In this document: piece after piece, positions 7,291 through 14,581 of the stretch | Layout of the letters: each line of letters begins with the position of its first letter | How positions within the stretch are numbered: position 1 is the stretch's first letter | Source: an uncultured Nocardiaceae bacterium | Lineage (GTDB): Bacteria > Actinomycetota > Actinomycetes > Mycobacteriales > Mycobacteriaceae | Reading direction: 5' to 3' | Assembly (NCBI GenBank): GCA_936936565.1 | Contig: CAKZIX010000011.1 | Location: 1 to 24,222, forward strand | Length of the DNA stretch: 24,222 nt | Made by a program: the position numbers and the translations under genes | The notes under the pieces: model-generated | Told to the model about the DNA's origin: nothing | The model's database searches: none | The model's input: only the letters and a program-made list of their open reading frames with translations

Positions 7291-7800
7291 ATGAACACCA
7301 CCGCTTCCCGCATCGCCGTTGCCACCGTCGCCCTCGCCGGCGGACTGTTCCTCACTGCCTGCGGCTCCAGCGACGACAAGCCCTCGGCCACCGCCGTGCC
7401 CGCTCCGGTGTCGGGCGGTGCCTCGTCGGCAACCGTGGACGGCAAGAAGCTGGCGGAGAAGTTCACCACCACGTGCGCCAAACAGGGCGGCCTGATCGCC
7501 CTGGCGCTCAACGATCCCGGCAACGCCACCTACGGCGAGCTCGCGGTCAGCGCCACGCTGAGCAACGAGTCCACCGTGCAGGCGGTCGGTATTGCCGGCA
7601 GCAAGGGCGGCGCCAACGGCCTGCCGTATGCGGTCGGCTACGGCCAGGGCGCCCCGGGCGGCTCGGCCAAGGTGACCAAGGACGGCAACACGTTCCGGGT
7701 GAGCGGTGAAGGTGTCGGTGCGCCGGACCTCACCAACCCGACGGCGCCGAAGTCGTCGAAGTTCGAGATCGTCTTCGCCTGCGACAAGATCGTCGGCTGA
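7291..7800 (+). CDS. LpqH / 19-kDa antigen family lipoprotein
   Basis: This 169-residue precursor has a lipoprotein signal peptide ending in the lipobox LTAC, with the lipidated Cys at residue 24. A Ser/Asp/Pro/Ala-rich linker follows to about residue 48, then a compact beta-rich domain. The C-terminal half (YGQGAPGGSAKVTKDGNTFR, then NPTAPKSSKFEIVFAC) aligns well with the mycobacterial 19-kDa antigen LpqH. Two cysteines in the mature domain (62 and 164) probably form a disulfide. The start is supported by GAAGGGA about 6 bases upstream. The gene stands alone between a divergent operon and a strong terminator (7814-7841). LpqH proteins are exported, surface-exposed adhesins and TLR2 ligands in mycobacteria; the function in this organism is not shown. 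Confidence 0.85.
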   Translation: MNTTASRIAVATVALAGGLFLTACGSSDDKPSATAVPAPVSGGASSATVDGKKLAEKFTTTCAKQGGLIALALNDPGNATYGELAVSATLSNESTVQAVGIAGSKGGANGLPYAVGYGQGAPGGSAKVTKDGNTFRVSGEGVGAPDLTNPTAPKSSKFEIVFACDKIVG

Positions 7801-7813
7801 GACACGCTACGGG

Positions 7814-7841
7814 AAGGACCGTCCACGCGGACGGTCCTTTT
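7814..7841 (+). terminator. intrinsic terminator after LpqH-like gene
   Basis: An 11-base perfect stem, AAGGACCGTCC / GGACGGTCCTT, with the four-base loop ACGC and a T run (TCCTTTT) lies 13 bases after the lipoprotein stop. This is a textbook Rho-independent terminator, and it separates the lipoprotein gene from the PHP-domain gene. Confidence 0.9.
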
Positions 7842-7867
7842 CGCGTGCAAGGAGCAAGATCTAAGTC

Positions 7868-8719
7868 ATGCGCATCGACCTGCACACGCACTCGACGGCG
7901 TCCGACGGCACCGACACCCCGGCGCAGCTCGTCACCGCCGCGGCCGCCGCCGGACTCGACGTCGTCGCAATCACCGACCACGACACGACCGCAGGTTGGG
8001 ACGAGGCCGCCCACGCCGCCGCCGAACTCGGCGTCGGGCTGGTCCGTGGGATGGAGATGTCGTGTGTCGGCGATGGGGCAGACGGCGGCCAGGTGCCCGT
8101 GCATCTGCTGGCGTACCTGTTCGATCCGGGCCACGCGGCGTTCGCCCGCGAACGCGAGCGGCTGCGTGCCGAGCGGATCGTGCGGCTGCGGTCCATGGCG
8201 GAGAGGATGCGTGACGACGGACTGCCGGTCGATCCGGACGCGGTGCTGGCCTCCGCGGGTGCGGCGGCGGGCCGTCCGCACCTGGCGCGGGCTCTGGTGG
8301 CCGCGGGCGTGGTGGCCTCCGTCGACGAGGCGTTTGCGGAACTGCTCGCACACGGCAGCCCGTACTACGTGGAGAAGGCCGACACGCCGCTGGACACCGC
8401 CGTCGCGATGGTGGCCGCCGCCGGTGGAGTGACCGTCGTCGCGCACGCCCGGGCTCGCACCCGGGGCCGGCTGCTCGACCTCGCGCACGTGCGCCGGCTG
8501 GTGCCGCTCGGCCTGTCCGGCCTGGAACTCGACCATCCCGATCACAACGCCGCCGATCGCGCCGTACTGGCCGATCTCGCCGCCGAGCTCGGCCTCGCGA
8601 CCACCGGCAGTTCGGATTACCACGGTCACAACAAGACGGTCCGAATCGGCGCATTCACCACCGCCCCAGCACAATTCGAGCGTCTTGTCGGCAGTGCGAC
8701 CGGGGTTGCGGTGCTCTGA
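7868..8719 (+). CDS. PHP-domain phosphoesterase (RNase AM/YciV-like)
   Basis: The 283-residue protein has the PHP metal-binding motifs in order: DLHTHS (4-9), ITDHDT (35-40), the glutamate in RGMEMSC (about residue 61), VVAHARA in the middle, and the late SSDYHGH near residue 250. These residues bind a trinuclear metal centre in the Polymerase and Histidinol Phosphatase superfamily. The length and layout fit the stand-alone PHP enzymes called TrpH/YciV or RNase AM, which act on 3',5'-bisphosphonucleotides and on RNA 5' ends. The substrate here is not determined. AAGGAG (7849-7854) lies 13 bases before the ATG, a longer gap than usual. The TGA overlaps the ATG of the MarC gene (TGATG), so the two are co-translated. 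Confidence 0.88.
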   Translation: MRIDLHTHSTASDGTDTPAQLVTAAAAAGLDVVAITDHDTTAGWDEAAHAAAELGVGLVRGMEMSCVGDGADGGQVPVHLLAYLFDPGHAAFARERERLRAERIVRLRSMAERMRDDGLPVDPDAVLASAGAAAGRPHLARALVAAGVVASVDEAFAELLAHGSPYYVEKADTPLDTAVAMVAAAGGVTVVAHARARTRGRLLDLAHVRRLVPLGLSGLELDHPDHNAADRAVLADLAAELGLATTGSSDYHGHNKTVRIGAFTTAPAQFERLVGSATGVAVL

Positions 8720-9330
8720 TGTTCGACGTCACGATCTACCTGACGGTGCTCGTCACGCTGTTCGTGATCATGGATCCGCCCGGCGCGATCCCGGTTTTCC
8801 TGAGTTTGGTGGGCCGCAAACCGCGCGCCGAACTGCACAAGGCGGCCTGGCAGGCCCCCGCCGTGTCGCTTGCGGTGATCACCACCTTCGCCATCGGCGG
8901 CCAGGCCATCCTGAACTACCTGCACATCGGAATCCCGGCGCTGCAGGGTGCGGGCGGGCTGCTGCTGCTGCTCATCGCCCTCGACCTGCTGCGCGGCCAC
9001 GACAGCAGCGGCAACCCGGCGGCCGAGGAGGTGAACGTCGCGCTGGTCCCGCTCGGCACGCCGCTGATGGCCGGGCCCGGCGCGATCGCCGCCGTCATTG
9101 TTTACGTCAGCAGCGCCGACGGCCGCTCGGCGCACCTGCTGGCGATCGCCGCGGCGATCCTGACGATTCACGTCGTCTTCTATCTGGTCCTTCGCTTTTC
9201 GACGGTACTCATTCGTATCCTGGGCGAGGGTGGCATCACGTTGCTGGCGCGGATCGCGGGTCTGCTGCTCGCCGCGATCGCAGTGCAACTGATCGCCGAC
9301 TCGGTTCGAGGCTTCATCGAAGGTTCCTAG
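8719..9330 (+). CDS. MarC-family integral membrane protein
   Basis: The 203-residue protein has six predicted membrane segments. The family motifs are MDPPGAIPVFLSL near the first loop (about 18-30) and the repeated PLGTPLMAGPGAIAAVIVY about residues 112-130, which reflects the internal duplication of MarC/UPF0056 proteins. These are inner-membrane proteins of unknown transport substrate; the old link to multiple antibiotic resistance was later withdrawn. Its ATG overlaps the stop of the PHP gene. Its TAG lies inside the AGGAGG ribosome-binding site of the next small membrane protein. Confidence 0.92.
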   Translation: MFDVTIYLTVLVTLFVIMDPPGAIPVFLSLVGRKPRAELHKAAWQAPAVSLAVITTFAIGGQAILNYLHIGIPALQGAGGLLLLLIALDLLRGHDSSGNPAAEEVNVALVPLGTPLMAGPGAIAAVIVYVSSADGRSAHLLAIAAAILTIHVVFYLVLRFSTVLIRILGEGGITLLARIAGLLLAAIAVQLIADSVRGFIEGS

Positions 9331-9338
9331 GAGGGCGT

Positions 9339-9599
9339 TTGCTGCGGGGTCTGTCGGGCATGGTTGCCGCCGGTGTCGTGGTGCTGGCGGTGGTGGTCGT
9401 CGGTGCCGCCTATGTGGGCGGCAACCGCAATTTCCCCGGGCCCGGCACCGAGGCCATCGTCTGGCACCTGGTGGCGGCCGTGCTGGCGATCACCGCGCAG
9501 ATTCTGGCCGACCGCACCCGTGGCGCCGTTGCCGCCGGTGCGTCGCTGCTCGTCGTCGGGATCGCCGCGGCCCTGCTGTGGACCCAGTGGTGGGGCTGA
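9339..9599 (+). CDS. small membrane protein, unknown function (86 aa)
   Basis: The small hydrophobic protein has three likely membrane helices (GMVAAGVVVLAVVVVGAAYV; IVWHLVAAVLAITAQILA; AVAAGASLLVVGIAAALLW) and ends WTQWWG. The TTG at 9339 is preceded by a perfect AGGAGG that overlaps the MarC stop codon, which argues for coupled translation; the spacing of 4 bases is short. An ATG at 9360 is the alternative start, with no ribosome-binding site. It resembles the many short hypothetical membrane proteins found beside transport genes in Mycobacteriales. It is probably the third gene of the PHP-marC operon. Confidence 0.65.
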   Translation: MLRGLSGMVAAGVVVLAVVVVGAAYVGGNRNFPGPGTEAIVWHLVAAVLAITAQILADRTRGAVAAGASLLVVGIAAALLWTQWWG

Positions 9600-9607
9600 C
9601 TTCACAG

Positions 9608-9634
9608 CCCGCGCCGCGCCGCGGAGCGGGTTTT
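9608..9634 (+). terminator. possible terminator after the PHP-marC operon
   Basis: CCCGC and GCGGG pair around a GC-rich loop that can itself fold (CCGCG/CGCGG). TTTT follows at once. It sits 8 bases after the small membrane protein stop. The outer stem is short, so this is a moderate call. Confidence 0.42.
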
Positions 9635-9968
9635 CACCCCGCCGCGCGGCCGAACGCGAGCACCCCCTAACGTCGCGGTGATCTGGCGTCGTTAGGCTGG
9701 AAACCGCACATCCCGGAACCGGGATGAGACCAACTGCTACTCTCCGCGCCGACGCCACCGCCCGGCACCGGAAACAAGTGGTGTTACGACGAGCTCTGAC
9801 GCACCCCGTTCGGAGGCCGTTCCCTCGCTGGATGTCTTGTCGCAGACTCGTTGCGGCCAGTTGTTCACGCACTACCGACCACGCACACGAGACCGGCCGT
9901 AGCCGGGCGCTGTGCGACCCGAGGGTAACCAGGACCCGACTGAATCGGTCCCGACCAGGAGTGACATC
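9635..9968. promoter_or_regulatory. upstream region of malic enzyme with two inverted repeats
   Basis: I see no gene in this 334-base gap. It holds CTAACG (9667-9672) with its complement CGTTAG (9690-9695), and the near-palindrome CATCCCGG-AA-CCGGGATG (9709-9726). Either could be a regulator site for the malic enzyme gene. No convincing -35/-10 pair stands out; TACTCT around 9738 is one weak -10 candidate. AGGAG at 9957-9961 is the ribosome-binding site of the malic enzyme. Confidence 0.4.
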
Positions 9969-11162
9969 GTGTCCATTGTGGAGGATTCTGTGACGCAGGC
10001 GAGCCTGTCCGAAATCACCGACGAAGAGATCTTCGGCGGGCACATCGGCGGCAAGCTGTCCGTCGAGCTGACTGCGCCGCTCGAGAACCAGCGCGATCTG
10101 TCGATCGCCTACACCCCTGGCGTCGCCCAAGTCAGCCGCGCCATCGCGGCCGACGAGACGCTGGCCAAGCGCTACACCTGGACCGACCGGCTGGTCGCCG
10201 TCGTCAGCGACGGCACCGCGGTGCTCGGGCTGGGCGACATCGGCCCGCGGGCCTCGCTGCCCGTCATGGAGGGCAAGGCGGCGCTGTTCAAGAAGTTCGC
10301 CGGGCTCAACTCGATCCCGATCGTGCTCGACACCAAGGATCCCGACGAGATCGTCGAGACCCTGATCCGGCTGCGTCCCAGCTTCGGCGCGGTCAACCTC
10401 GAAGACATCTCCGCCCCGCGCTGCTTCGAAATCGAGCGCCGCGTCATCGAGGCGCTGGACTGCCCGGTCATGCACGACGACCAGCACGGCACCGCCATCG
10501 TGGTGCTCGCCGCCCTGGAAGGTGCCGCCCGGGTGCTCGGCCGCGAGCTGTCTTCGCTGCGCGTGGTCGTCTCCGGCGCCGGCGCGGCCGGCGTCGCATG
10601 CACGAACATCCTGCTCACCGCGGGCATCCCGGACATCACGGTGCTCGACTCCAAGGGCATCGTCTGCCGCACCCGCACGGACCTGAACCCGATCAAGGCC
10701 GAGCTGGCGCAGCGCACCAACCCGGCCGGGCGCAGCGGCGGCGCGGTCGAGGCGCTCGCGGGCGCCGAGGTGTTCCTCGGACTGTCGGCGGGCAAGATCC
10801 CGGAGGAACTGATTGCGTCGATGGCGCCGAACTCGATCGTGTTCGCGATGAGCAACCCGGACCCGGAGATCCACCCCGAGGTGGCGCGCAAGTACGCCGC
10901 CATCGTGGCTACCGGTCGCAGCGACTTCCCGAACCAGATCAACAACGTGCTCGCCTTCCCGGGCGTGTTCGCCGGTGCGCTCGACGCCGGGGCCCGCCGC
11001 ATCACCGAAGGCATGAAGATCGCTGCGGCACAGGCGATCCTGAGCGTCGTCGAAGACGAGCTCGGGCCCGACAAGATCGTGCCCAGCCCGCTGGATCCGC
11101 GCGTGGCGCCCGCTGTCGCCGCCGCCGTCGCCGAGGCTGCGCGCGCCGAAGGCGTCGCCTGA
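9969..11162 (+). CDS. malic enzyme, short bacterial form
   Basis: This is the oxidative decarboxylase of malate to pyruvate, NAD(P)-dependent and cytosolic, acting at the TCA-anaplerosis node. The 397-residue length fits the compact bacterial type (as in Corynebacterium MalE) rather than the long forms fused to a phosphotransacetylase domain. Visible motifs are AYTPGVAQVS with the catalytic Tyr48, VMEGKAALFKKFAG with Lys103, NLEDI (143-147, metal ligands), DDQHGTA (170-176), and the Rossmann motif SGAGAAG (202-208). GTG 9969 is chosen because AGGAG lies 7 bases upstream. A longer reading from 9912 has no ribosome-binding site. The NAD or NADP preference cannot be read safely. A strong hairpin follows the stop. 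Confidence 0.93.
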   Translation: MSIVEDSVTQASLSEITDEEIFGGHIGGKLSVELTAPLENQRDLSIAYTPGVAQVSRAIAADETLAKRYTWTDRLVAVVSDGTAVLGLGDIGPRASLPVMEGKAALFKKFAGLNSIPIVLDTKDPDEIVETLIRLRPSFGAVNLEDISAPRCFEIERRVIEALDCPVMHDDQHGTAIVVLAALEGAARVLGRELSSLRVVVSGAGAAGVACTNILLTAGIPDITVLDSKGIVCRTRTDLNPIKAELAQRTNPAGRSGGAVEALAGAEVFLGLSAGKIPEELIASMAPNSIVFAMSNPDPEIHPEVARKYAAIVATGRSDFPNQINNVLAFPGVFAGALDAGARRITEGMKIAAAQAILSVVEDELGPDKIVPSPLDPRVAPAVAAAVAEAARAEGVA

Positions 11163-11176
11163 CAAATTCGCACGTC

Positions 11177-11210
11177 TGTGCCCCGCACCGGATCTCGGGT
11201 GCGGGGCACA
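11177..11210 (+). terminator. strong hairpin terminator after malic enzyme
   Basis: A perfect 13-base stem, TGTGCCCCGCACC / GGTGCGGGGCACA, with an 8-base loop (GGATCTCG) lies 14 bases after the stop and is followed by GTCGTTTCT. The right arm and its tail are the first unit of the degenerate tandem array that follows. Confidence 0.8.
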
Positions 11211-11683
11211 GTCGTTTCTGGATGTTGCGTGCGGGCACACAGTTGTTTCTGGATGTTGCGTGCGAGCGCACAGTTGTTTCGGACGTCCCGGTGTGGCGTG
11301 CAGTCGTCTTCGGGGCGTTGGGGTGTGGGGCATGTAGTTGTTTTGGGGTGTTGGGGCGTTGGGGTGTGGGGCGTGTGGTTGTTTTTGGGGTGTTGGGGCG
11401 TTGGGTGCGCGGGCGTGTGGTTGTCTTCGGGGTGTGGGGGTGTCGGGCGTGTGGTTGTGTCCGGGGTGTGGGGGTGTCGGGCGTGTGGTTGTGTCCGGGG
11501 TGTGGGGGTGTAGTTGTCTTCTAAGACGTTGGTGCGCGGGGCGCAGTCGACGTCGGACGTTGGGACGCGGGCGCGCAGTCGACGTCGGACGTTGGGCGCG
11601 GGTATTGGGTGAGTGCGCCCAGCTGTGTGGACGTTGGGGTGCGGGCGCGATCGTGTTTGGACGTCGGCGCACAGTCGTCTCGC
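11197..11683. repeat. degenerate tandem array (about 31-base unit), terminator-derived
   Basis: About 14-15 head-to-tail units, mostly 27-42 bases long, read roughly GGTGCGGGCGCACAGT followed by CGTTTCTGGACGTTG. The first units (from 11197, 11227 and 11258) are the most alike and share CACAGTYGTTTC. The middle units (about 11320-11520) drift into a G/T-rich form, GGGTGTGGGGCGTGTGGTTG, including two identical 34-base copies near 11445-11512. The last units (11530-11683) return to GCGCAGTCGACGTCGGACGTTG and end with GCGCACAGTCGTC. All frames across it are repeat shadows, and I see no gene. The strand bias is striking: G and T on plus, C and A on minus. Confidence 0.75.
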
Positions 11684-11698
11684 CACCCGCCGGTGGCG
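11681..11698. repeat. short hairpin at end of array
   Basis: CGCCACC-CGCC-GGTGGCG forms a 7-base stem with a 4-base loop, directly after the last recognisable array unit. There is no T run on either strand, so a terminator role is not supported. Confidence 0.4.
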
Positions 11699-11754
11699 GA
11701 GGTCGCTGGCGCCCGCTCCCGCGGCGCACTTGTTCACGCACAGCAATTCGTGCG

Positions 11755-12038
11755 CGCGCGGTGTGTCGGGTCGGCGCGTCGGCGTGCGGGAGGCGACTAC
11801 GTGTGCGGGAGTCGGAGTTCGACGGGTGGAGTCGGCGGAGGCCGGCTGGCTGGGTCGTCGGCCGGGGGCTGGCGGCGCTGCGGGTCGCGGTGTCGCGGCA
11901 GGGGCGCGACTGGCGTCGGGGAGTTGGCGGGAAATCGGGGGCCGGTGCGGAATGATCGGTGGCGCATGGCTTTTGACATCCGCGCGGTGTGTCGGGTCGG
12001 CGCGTCGGCGTGCGGGAGGCGAAAACGTGTGCGGGAGT
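11755..12038 (+). repeat. 58-base direct repeat pair in gene-free spacer
   Basis: The segment 11755-11812 recurs at 11981-12038, exactly 226 bases downstream, with 2 mismatches in 58 (CTAC versus AAAC near its middle). The shared part starts CGCGCGGTGTGTCGGGTCGG and ends GTGTGCGGGAGT. The spacer between and around the copies is GC-rich, with no convincing gene. The overlapping open frames of 60-205 codons are arginine/glycine-rich and lack ribosome-binding sites. Confidence 0.7.
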
Positions 12039-12050
12039 TCAGTTTCGGGA

Positions 12051-12078
12051 GTCCCAGCCGGGATCGACCGGCTGGGAC
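12051..12078 (-). terminator. terminator-like hairpin after proXVWZ operon
   Basis: A perfect 11-base inverted repeat, GTCCCAGCCGG / CCGGCTGGGAC, with a 6-base loop lies 7 bases beyond the proZ stop in the minus direction. It lacks a T run. It faces the malic-enzyme hairpin at 11177, so the whole 12-kb-position spacer lies between two convergent transcription ends. Confidence 0.65.
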
Positions 12079-12085
12079 CGACAGG

Positions 12086-12757
12086 TTATCGGCGCGCGAG
12101 GAGCGGGCGGCCAGGTACCGAGGCGCGGACGGCGAGCGCGAGTAGCCCGTCTATCACGACGGCGAGCGCGGCCACCAGGATCGCGGCGGCGAGCACGCGA
12201 TCGTAGTTGCGCAGTGCGATGCCGCTGAAGATCGGCTGGCCGAGGCCGCCGAGGTTCACGTACGCGGCGACGGTGGCGGTCGCGATGACTTGCAGTGCGG
12301 CGCTGCGCAAGCCGCCGAGGATGAGCGGCAGTCCGTTGGGCACTTCGACCCGGAACAGGATCTGCGACTCGGTCATGCCCATCGCGCGGGCGGCGTCGAC
12401 CACGTTGCGGTCGACGCTTACCAGGCCCGCGTAGGTGCCGGCCAGCAGTGGCGGTACTCCGGCGACGATCAGCGCGATCAGCGGCGGACCCAGCCCGATC
12501 GTCTTCATCACCAGTACCAGCAGGGTGAGCAGGCCGAGCGTGGGCAGCGCGCGCAGCGCATTGACCATGCCGACCAGCACGACTTCGCCCTTGCGGGTGT
12601 GCCCGACGAGCAGCCCGAGCGGGACGGCGATCGCCGCGGCACCGAGTACGGCCAGCAGGCTGTACCAGAGATGTTGGCGCACCAGCGTTTCCAGCGGTGC
12701 GGTGCCCGAGCTCCAGTTGTCGAGGATATAGGCGAACGCATCTGCGAAGAGGTTCAT
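12086..12757 (-). CDS. proZ: osmolyte ABC transporter permease ProZ
   Basis: This 223-residue membrane protein is the second permease of a glycine betaine/choline/proline-type importer. It has about five or six membrane helices and the binding-protein-dependent permease motif around ARAMGMTESQILFRVEVPNG, the EAA loop that touches the ATPase. The segment GLGQPIFSGIALRNYDRVLA is characteristic of OpuC/ProZ proteins. Its ATG (12757) overlaps the TGA of proW (ATGA). It is last in the operon, with a hairpin beyond the stop. The order binding protein-ATPase-permease-permease matches proXVWZ of M. tuberculosis. Confidence 0.9.
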   Translation of the reverse strand: MNLFADAFAYILDNWSSGTAPLETLVRQHLWYSLLAVLGAAAIAVPLGLLVGHTRKGEVVLVGMVNALRALPTLGLLTLLVLVMKTIGLGPPLIALIVAGVPPLLAGTYAGLVSVDRNVVDAARAMGMTESQILFRVEVPNGLPLILGGLRSAALQVIATATVAAYVNLGGLGQPIFSGIALRNYDRVLAAAILVAALAVVIDGLLALAVRASVPGRPLLARR

Positions 12758-13386
12758 GAGGAACTCCACGGCGTGAGTAGCCGGCCCACCCAGAACAAGA
12801 CGATGTCGAACAGCAGTGCCAGGACCACCACGGCGATGACGCCGGCGACGATTTCGTCGACGTAGTTGCGGGCGTAGCCGTCGGTGAACAAGTAACCCAA
12901 GCCGTGCACGCCGATCAGCGAGCCGACCGGCACCAGCGAGATGTTGGTCACCGCGACCACCCGCACACTGGTGGTGAGCACCGGGATCGCCAGCGGCAGG
13001 TCGACGGTGAGCACGCGTCGAAACGGTGTGTAGCCCATGGCGTTCGACGCGTCGATCACCGCGGGGGAGACCGCGTCGAGCGCCTCGGGCACCGCGCGCA
13101 CGAGCAGCGCCGTGGAGTAGATCGTCAGCGCGATCACCACCACCAGCGGGTCGAGAATGCTCAGCCCGACGAGCGGAGGAATGATCACCAGCAGCGCCAG
13201 CGACGGAATCGTGTACGCGATACTGGCCGCGGTGAGCGTGCCGCGGCGCAGCCACGACACGTTGCGGATCAGCACGCCCAGCGGAATCGCCAGCGCCAGC
13301 CCGATGACCAGCGGCAGCAGTGCCAGGTACAGGTGGGTGCCGGTCAGGTCGAGCACCTGCCCGAAGTTGTCGACGAGATACGTCAT
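12754..13386 (-). CDS. proW: osmolyte ABC transporter permease ProW
   Basis: This 210-residue permease has about five or six membrane helices and the ATPase-contact loop SNAMGYTPFRRVLTVDLPLA. The late segment GSLIGVHGLGYLFTDGYARN is typical of OpuCB/ProW partners. I chose the ATG at 13386 (MTYLVDNFGQVLDLTG) because homologous permeases begin at this helix. The 32 codons upstream of it are arginine-rich and look like the end of the intergenic gap after proV (57 bases between proV stop and this ATG). Its TGA overlaps the proZ start. Confidence 0.9.
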   Translation of the reverse strand: MTYLVDNFGQVLDLTGTHLYLALLPLVIGLALAIPLGVLIRNVSWLRRGTLTAASIAYTIPSLALLVIIPPLVGLSILDPLVVVIALTIYSTALLVRAVPEALDAVSPAVIDASNAMGYTPFRRVLTVDLPLAIPVLTTSVRVVAVTNISLVPVGSLIGVHGLGYLFTDGYARNYVDEIVAGVIAVVVLALLFDIVLFWVGRLLTPWSSS

Positions 13387-13444
13387 GCGCGCACGCCTCC
13401 ACCGCCGCGCGCGCAGACCGCGGCTGCGTCGCCGATTCGCGCGC

Positions 13445-14581
13445 TCATGCGGACTCGAAGAACTCGCGGTTGCGTTCGGCATCCTCGGTATGCCGCTGCG
13501 CCGCGAGCTGCTCGATCACTTCGGTTGCGTCGACGCCGCCGATCGCGCGGCCCGAAAAGTCGACGGCCACACCGATACCCGACGGCGAGGAGATCGCCGC
13601 GTCGAGGGCCTGGCGCAGGTCGCCGCCGGGCGGGAACAGCGACCCACCGGCGGCGGTGGCTTGGGCGACCGACTGCCCGGCGCGGATGGCTTCCACGCCG
13701 GTGACGTCGATCCAGCCGCGCGGGGTGCCTTCTGCGGTGACCACCAGCACCCAATCCCGTTGGTCCAGACGCAAACCCGGCAGTTCGGCTTCGGTGGCGG
13801 TGCGGAGTTCGTGCAACACAACCGATTCCGCGTCCCGGAACGACAGACCGCGATACCCGCGGTCGCGCCCGACGAAGCCGGCGACGAAATCGGTTGCCGG
13901 GGCGGCCAACAGCGTCTGCGGCGCGTCGTACTGCTGCAGCACGCCACCGCGTCCGAACACGGCGACCTTGTCACCCAGCTTCACCGCTTCGTCGATGTCG
14001 TGGGTGACGAACACGATCGTCTTGTGCAGTTCGGCTTGCAGCCTTTGGATTTCGACCTGCAACTCCTCGCGCACCACCGGGTCGACGGCGCTGAACGGCT
14101 CGTCCATCAGCAGCACCGGGGGATCGGCTGCCAGTGCACGGGCCACGCCCACGCGCTGCTGCTGCCCGCCGGACAACTGTGCGGGATAGCGGCCTGCGAG
14201 CTTGGGATCCAGGCCCACCCGCTCGAGCACGTCGAGTGCGGCCTTGCGTGCCGCACGGCGCGAAACCCCTTGCAGCACCGGCACCGTGGCGACATTGTCG
14301 GCCACCGTGCGATGCGGGAGCAGGCCGGCGCTCTGGATCACGTAGCCGATGCCGCGGCGCAGCTTGACCGGATCGGTCTTGTTCACGTCGATGCCGTCGA
14401 CGGTCACGGTGCCCGACGTGGGCGTGATCATCCGGTTGATCATCCGCATCGACGTCGTCTTGCCACATCCGGACGGCCCGACGAACACGGTGAACGACCC
14501 GGACTCGATGCGCAGGTTCAGATGGTCGACGGCCGTGGTGCCGTCCGGATACGTCTTCGTCGTGTCGCTGAATTCGATCAC
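13445..14581 (-). CDS. proV: osmolyte ABC transporter ATPase ProV
   Basis: The 378-residue protein is an ABC ATPase: Walker A GPSGCGKTT (35-43), Q-loop Gln83, signature LSGGQQQR (136-143), Walker B LLMDEP (157-162), and switch His194. A C-terminal CBS-type regulatory tail (about 265-360; GWIDVTGVEAIRAGQSVAQA...SPSGIGVAVDFSGRAIGGV) follows, as in OpuA/OpuC/ProV ATPases, where the CBS pair senses ionic strength or cyclic-di-AMP. The GTG start (14581) overlaps the TGA of proX (GTGA). The residue before it is part of the binding-protein reading, so upstream starts are unlikely. It powers the ProW/ProZ channel. Confidence 0.92.
   Translation of the reverse strand: MIEFSDTTKTYPDGTTAVDHLNLRIESGSFTVFVGPSGCGKTTSMRMINRMITPTSGTVTVDGIDVNKTDPVKLRRGIGYVIQSAGLLPHRTVADNVATVPVLQGVSRRAARKAALDVLERVGLDPKLAGRYPAQLSGGQQQRVGVARALAADPPVLLMDEPFSAVDPVVREELQVEIQRLQAELHKTIVFVTHDIDEAVKLGDKVAVFGRGGVLQQYDAPQTLLAAPATDFVAGFVGRDRGYRGLSFRDAESVVLHELRTATEAELPGLRLDQRDWVLVVTAEGTPRGWIDVTGVEAIRAGQSVAQATAAGGSLFPPGGDLRQALDAAISSPSGIGVAVDFSGRAIGGVDATEVIEQLAAQRHTEDAERNREFFESA

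Noticed and set aside
9327..11741. 804-codon minus-strand open frame across the malic enzyme and array
   Set aside because: It runs antisense to a clear malic enzyme and then through the tandem array with periodic TPRP/HPR-rich translation, which is a composition effect.
11609..12206. Overlapping plus-strand frames of 178-205 codons in the spacer after the array
   Set aside because: They are composed of R/G/A-rich translation with internal direct repeats, no ribosome-binding site and no recognisable domain.
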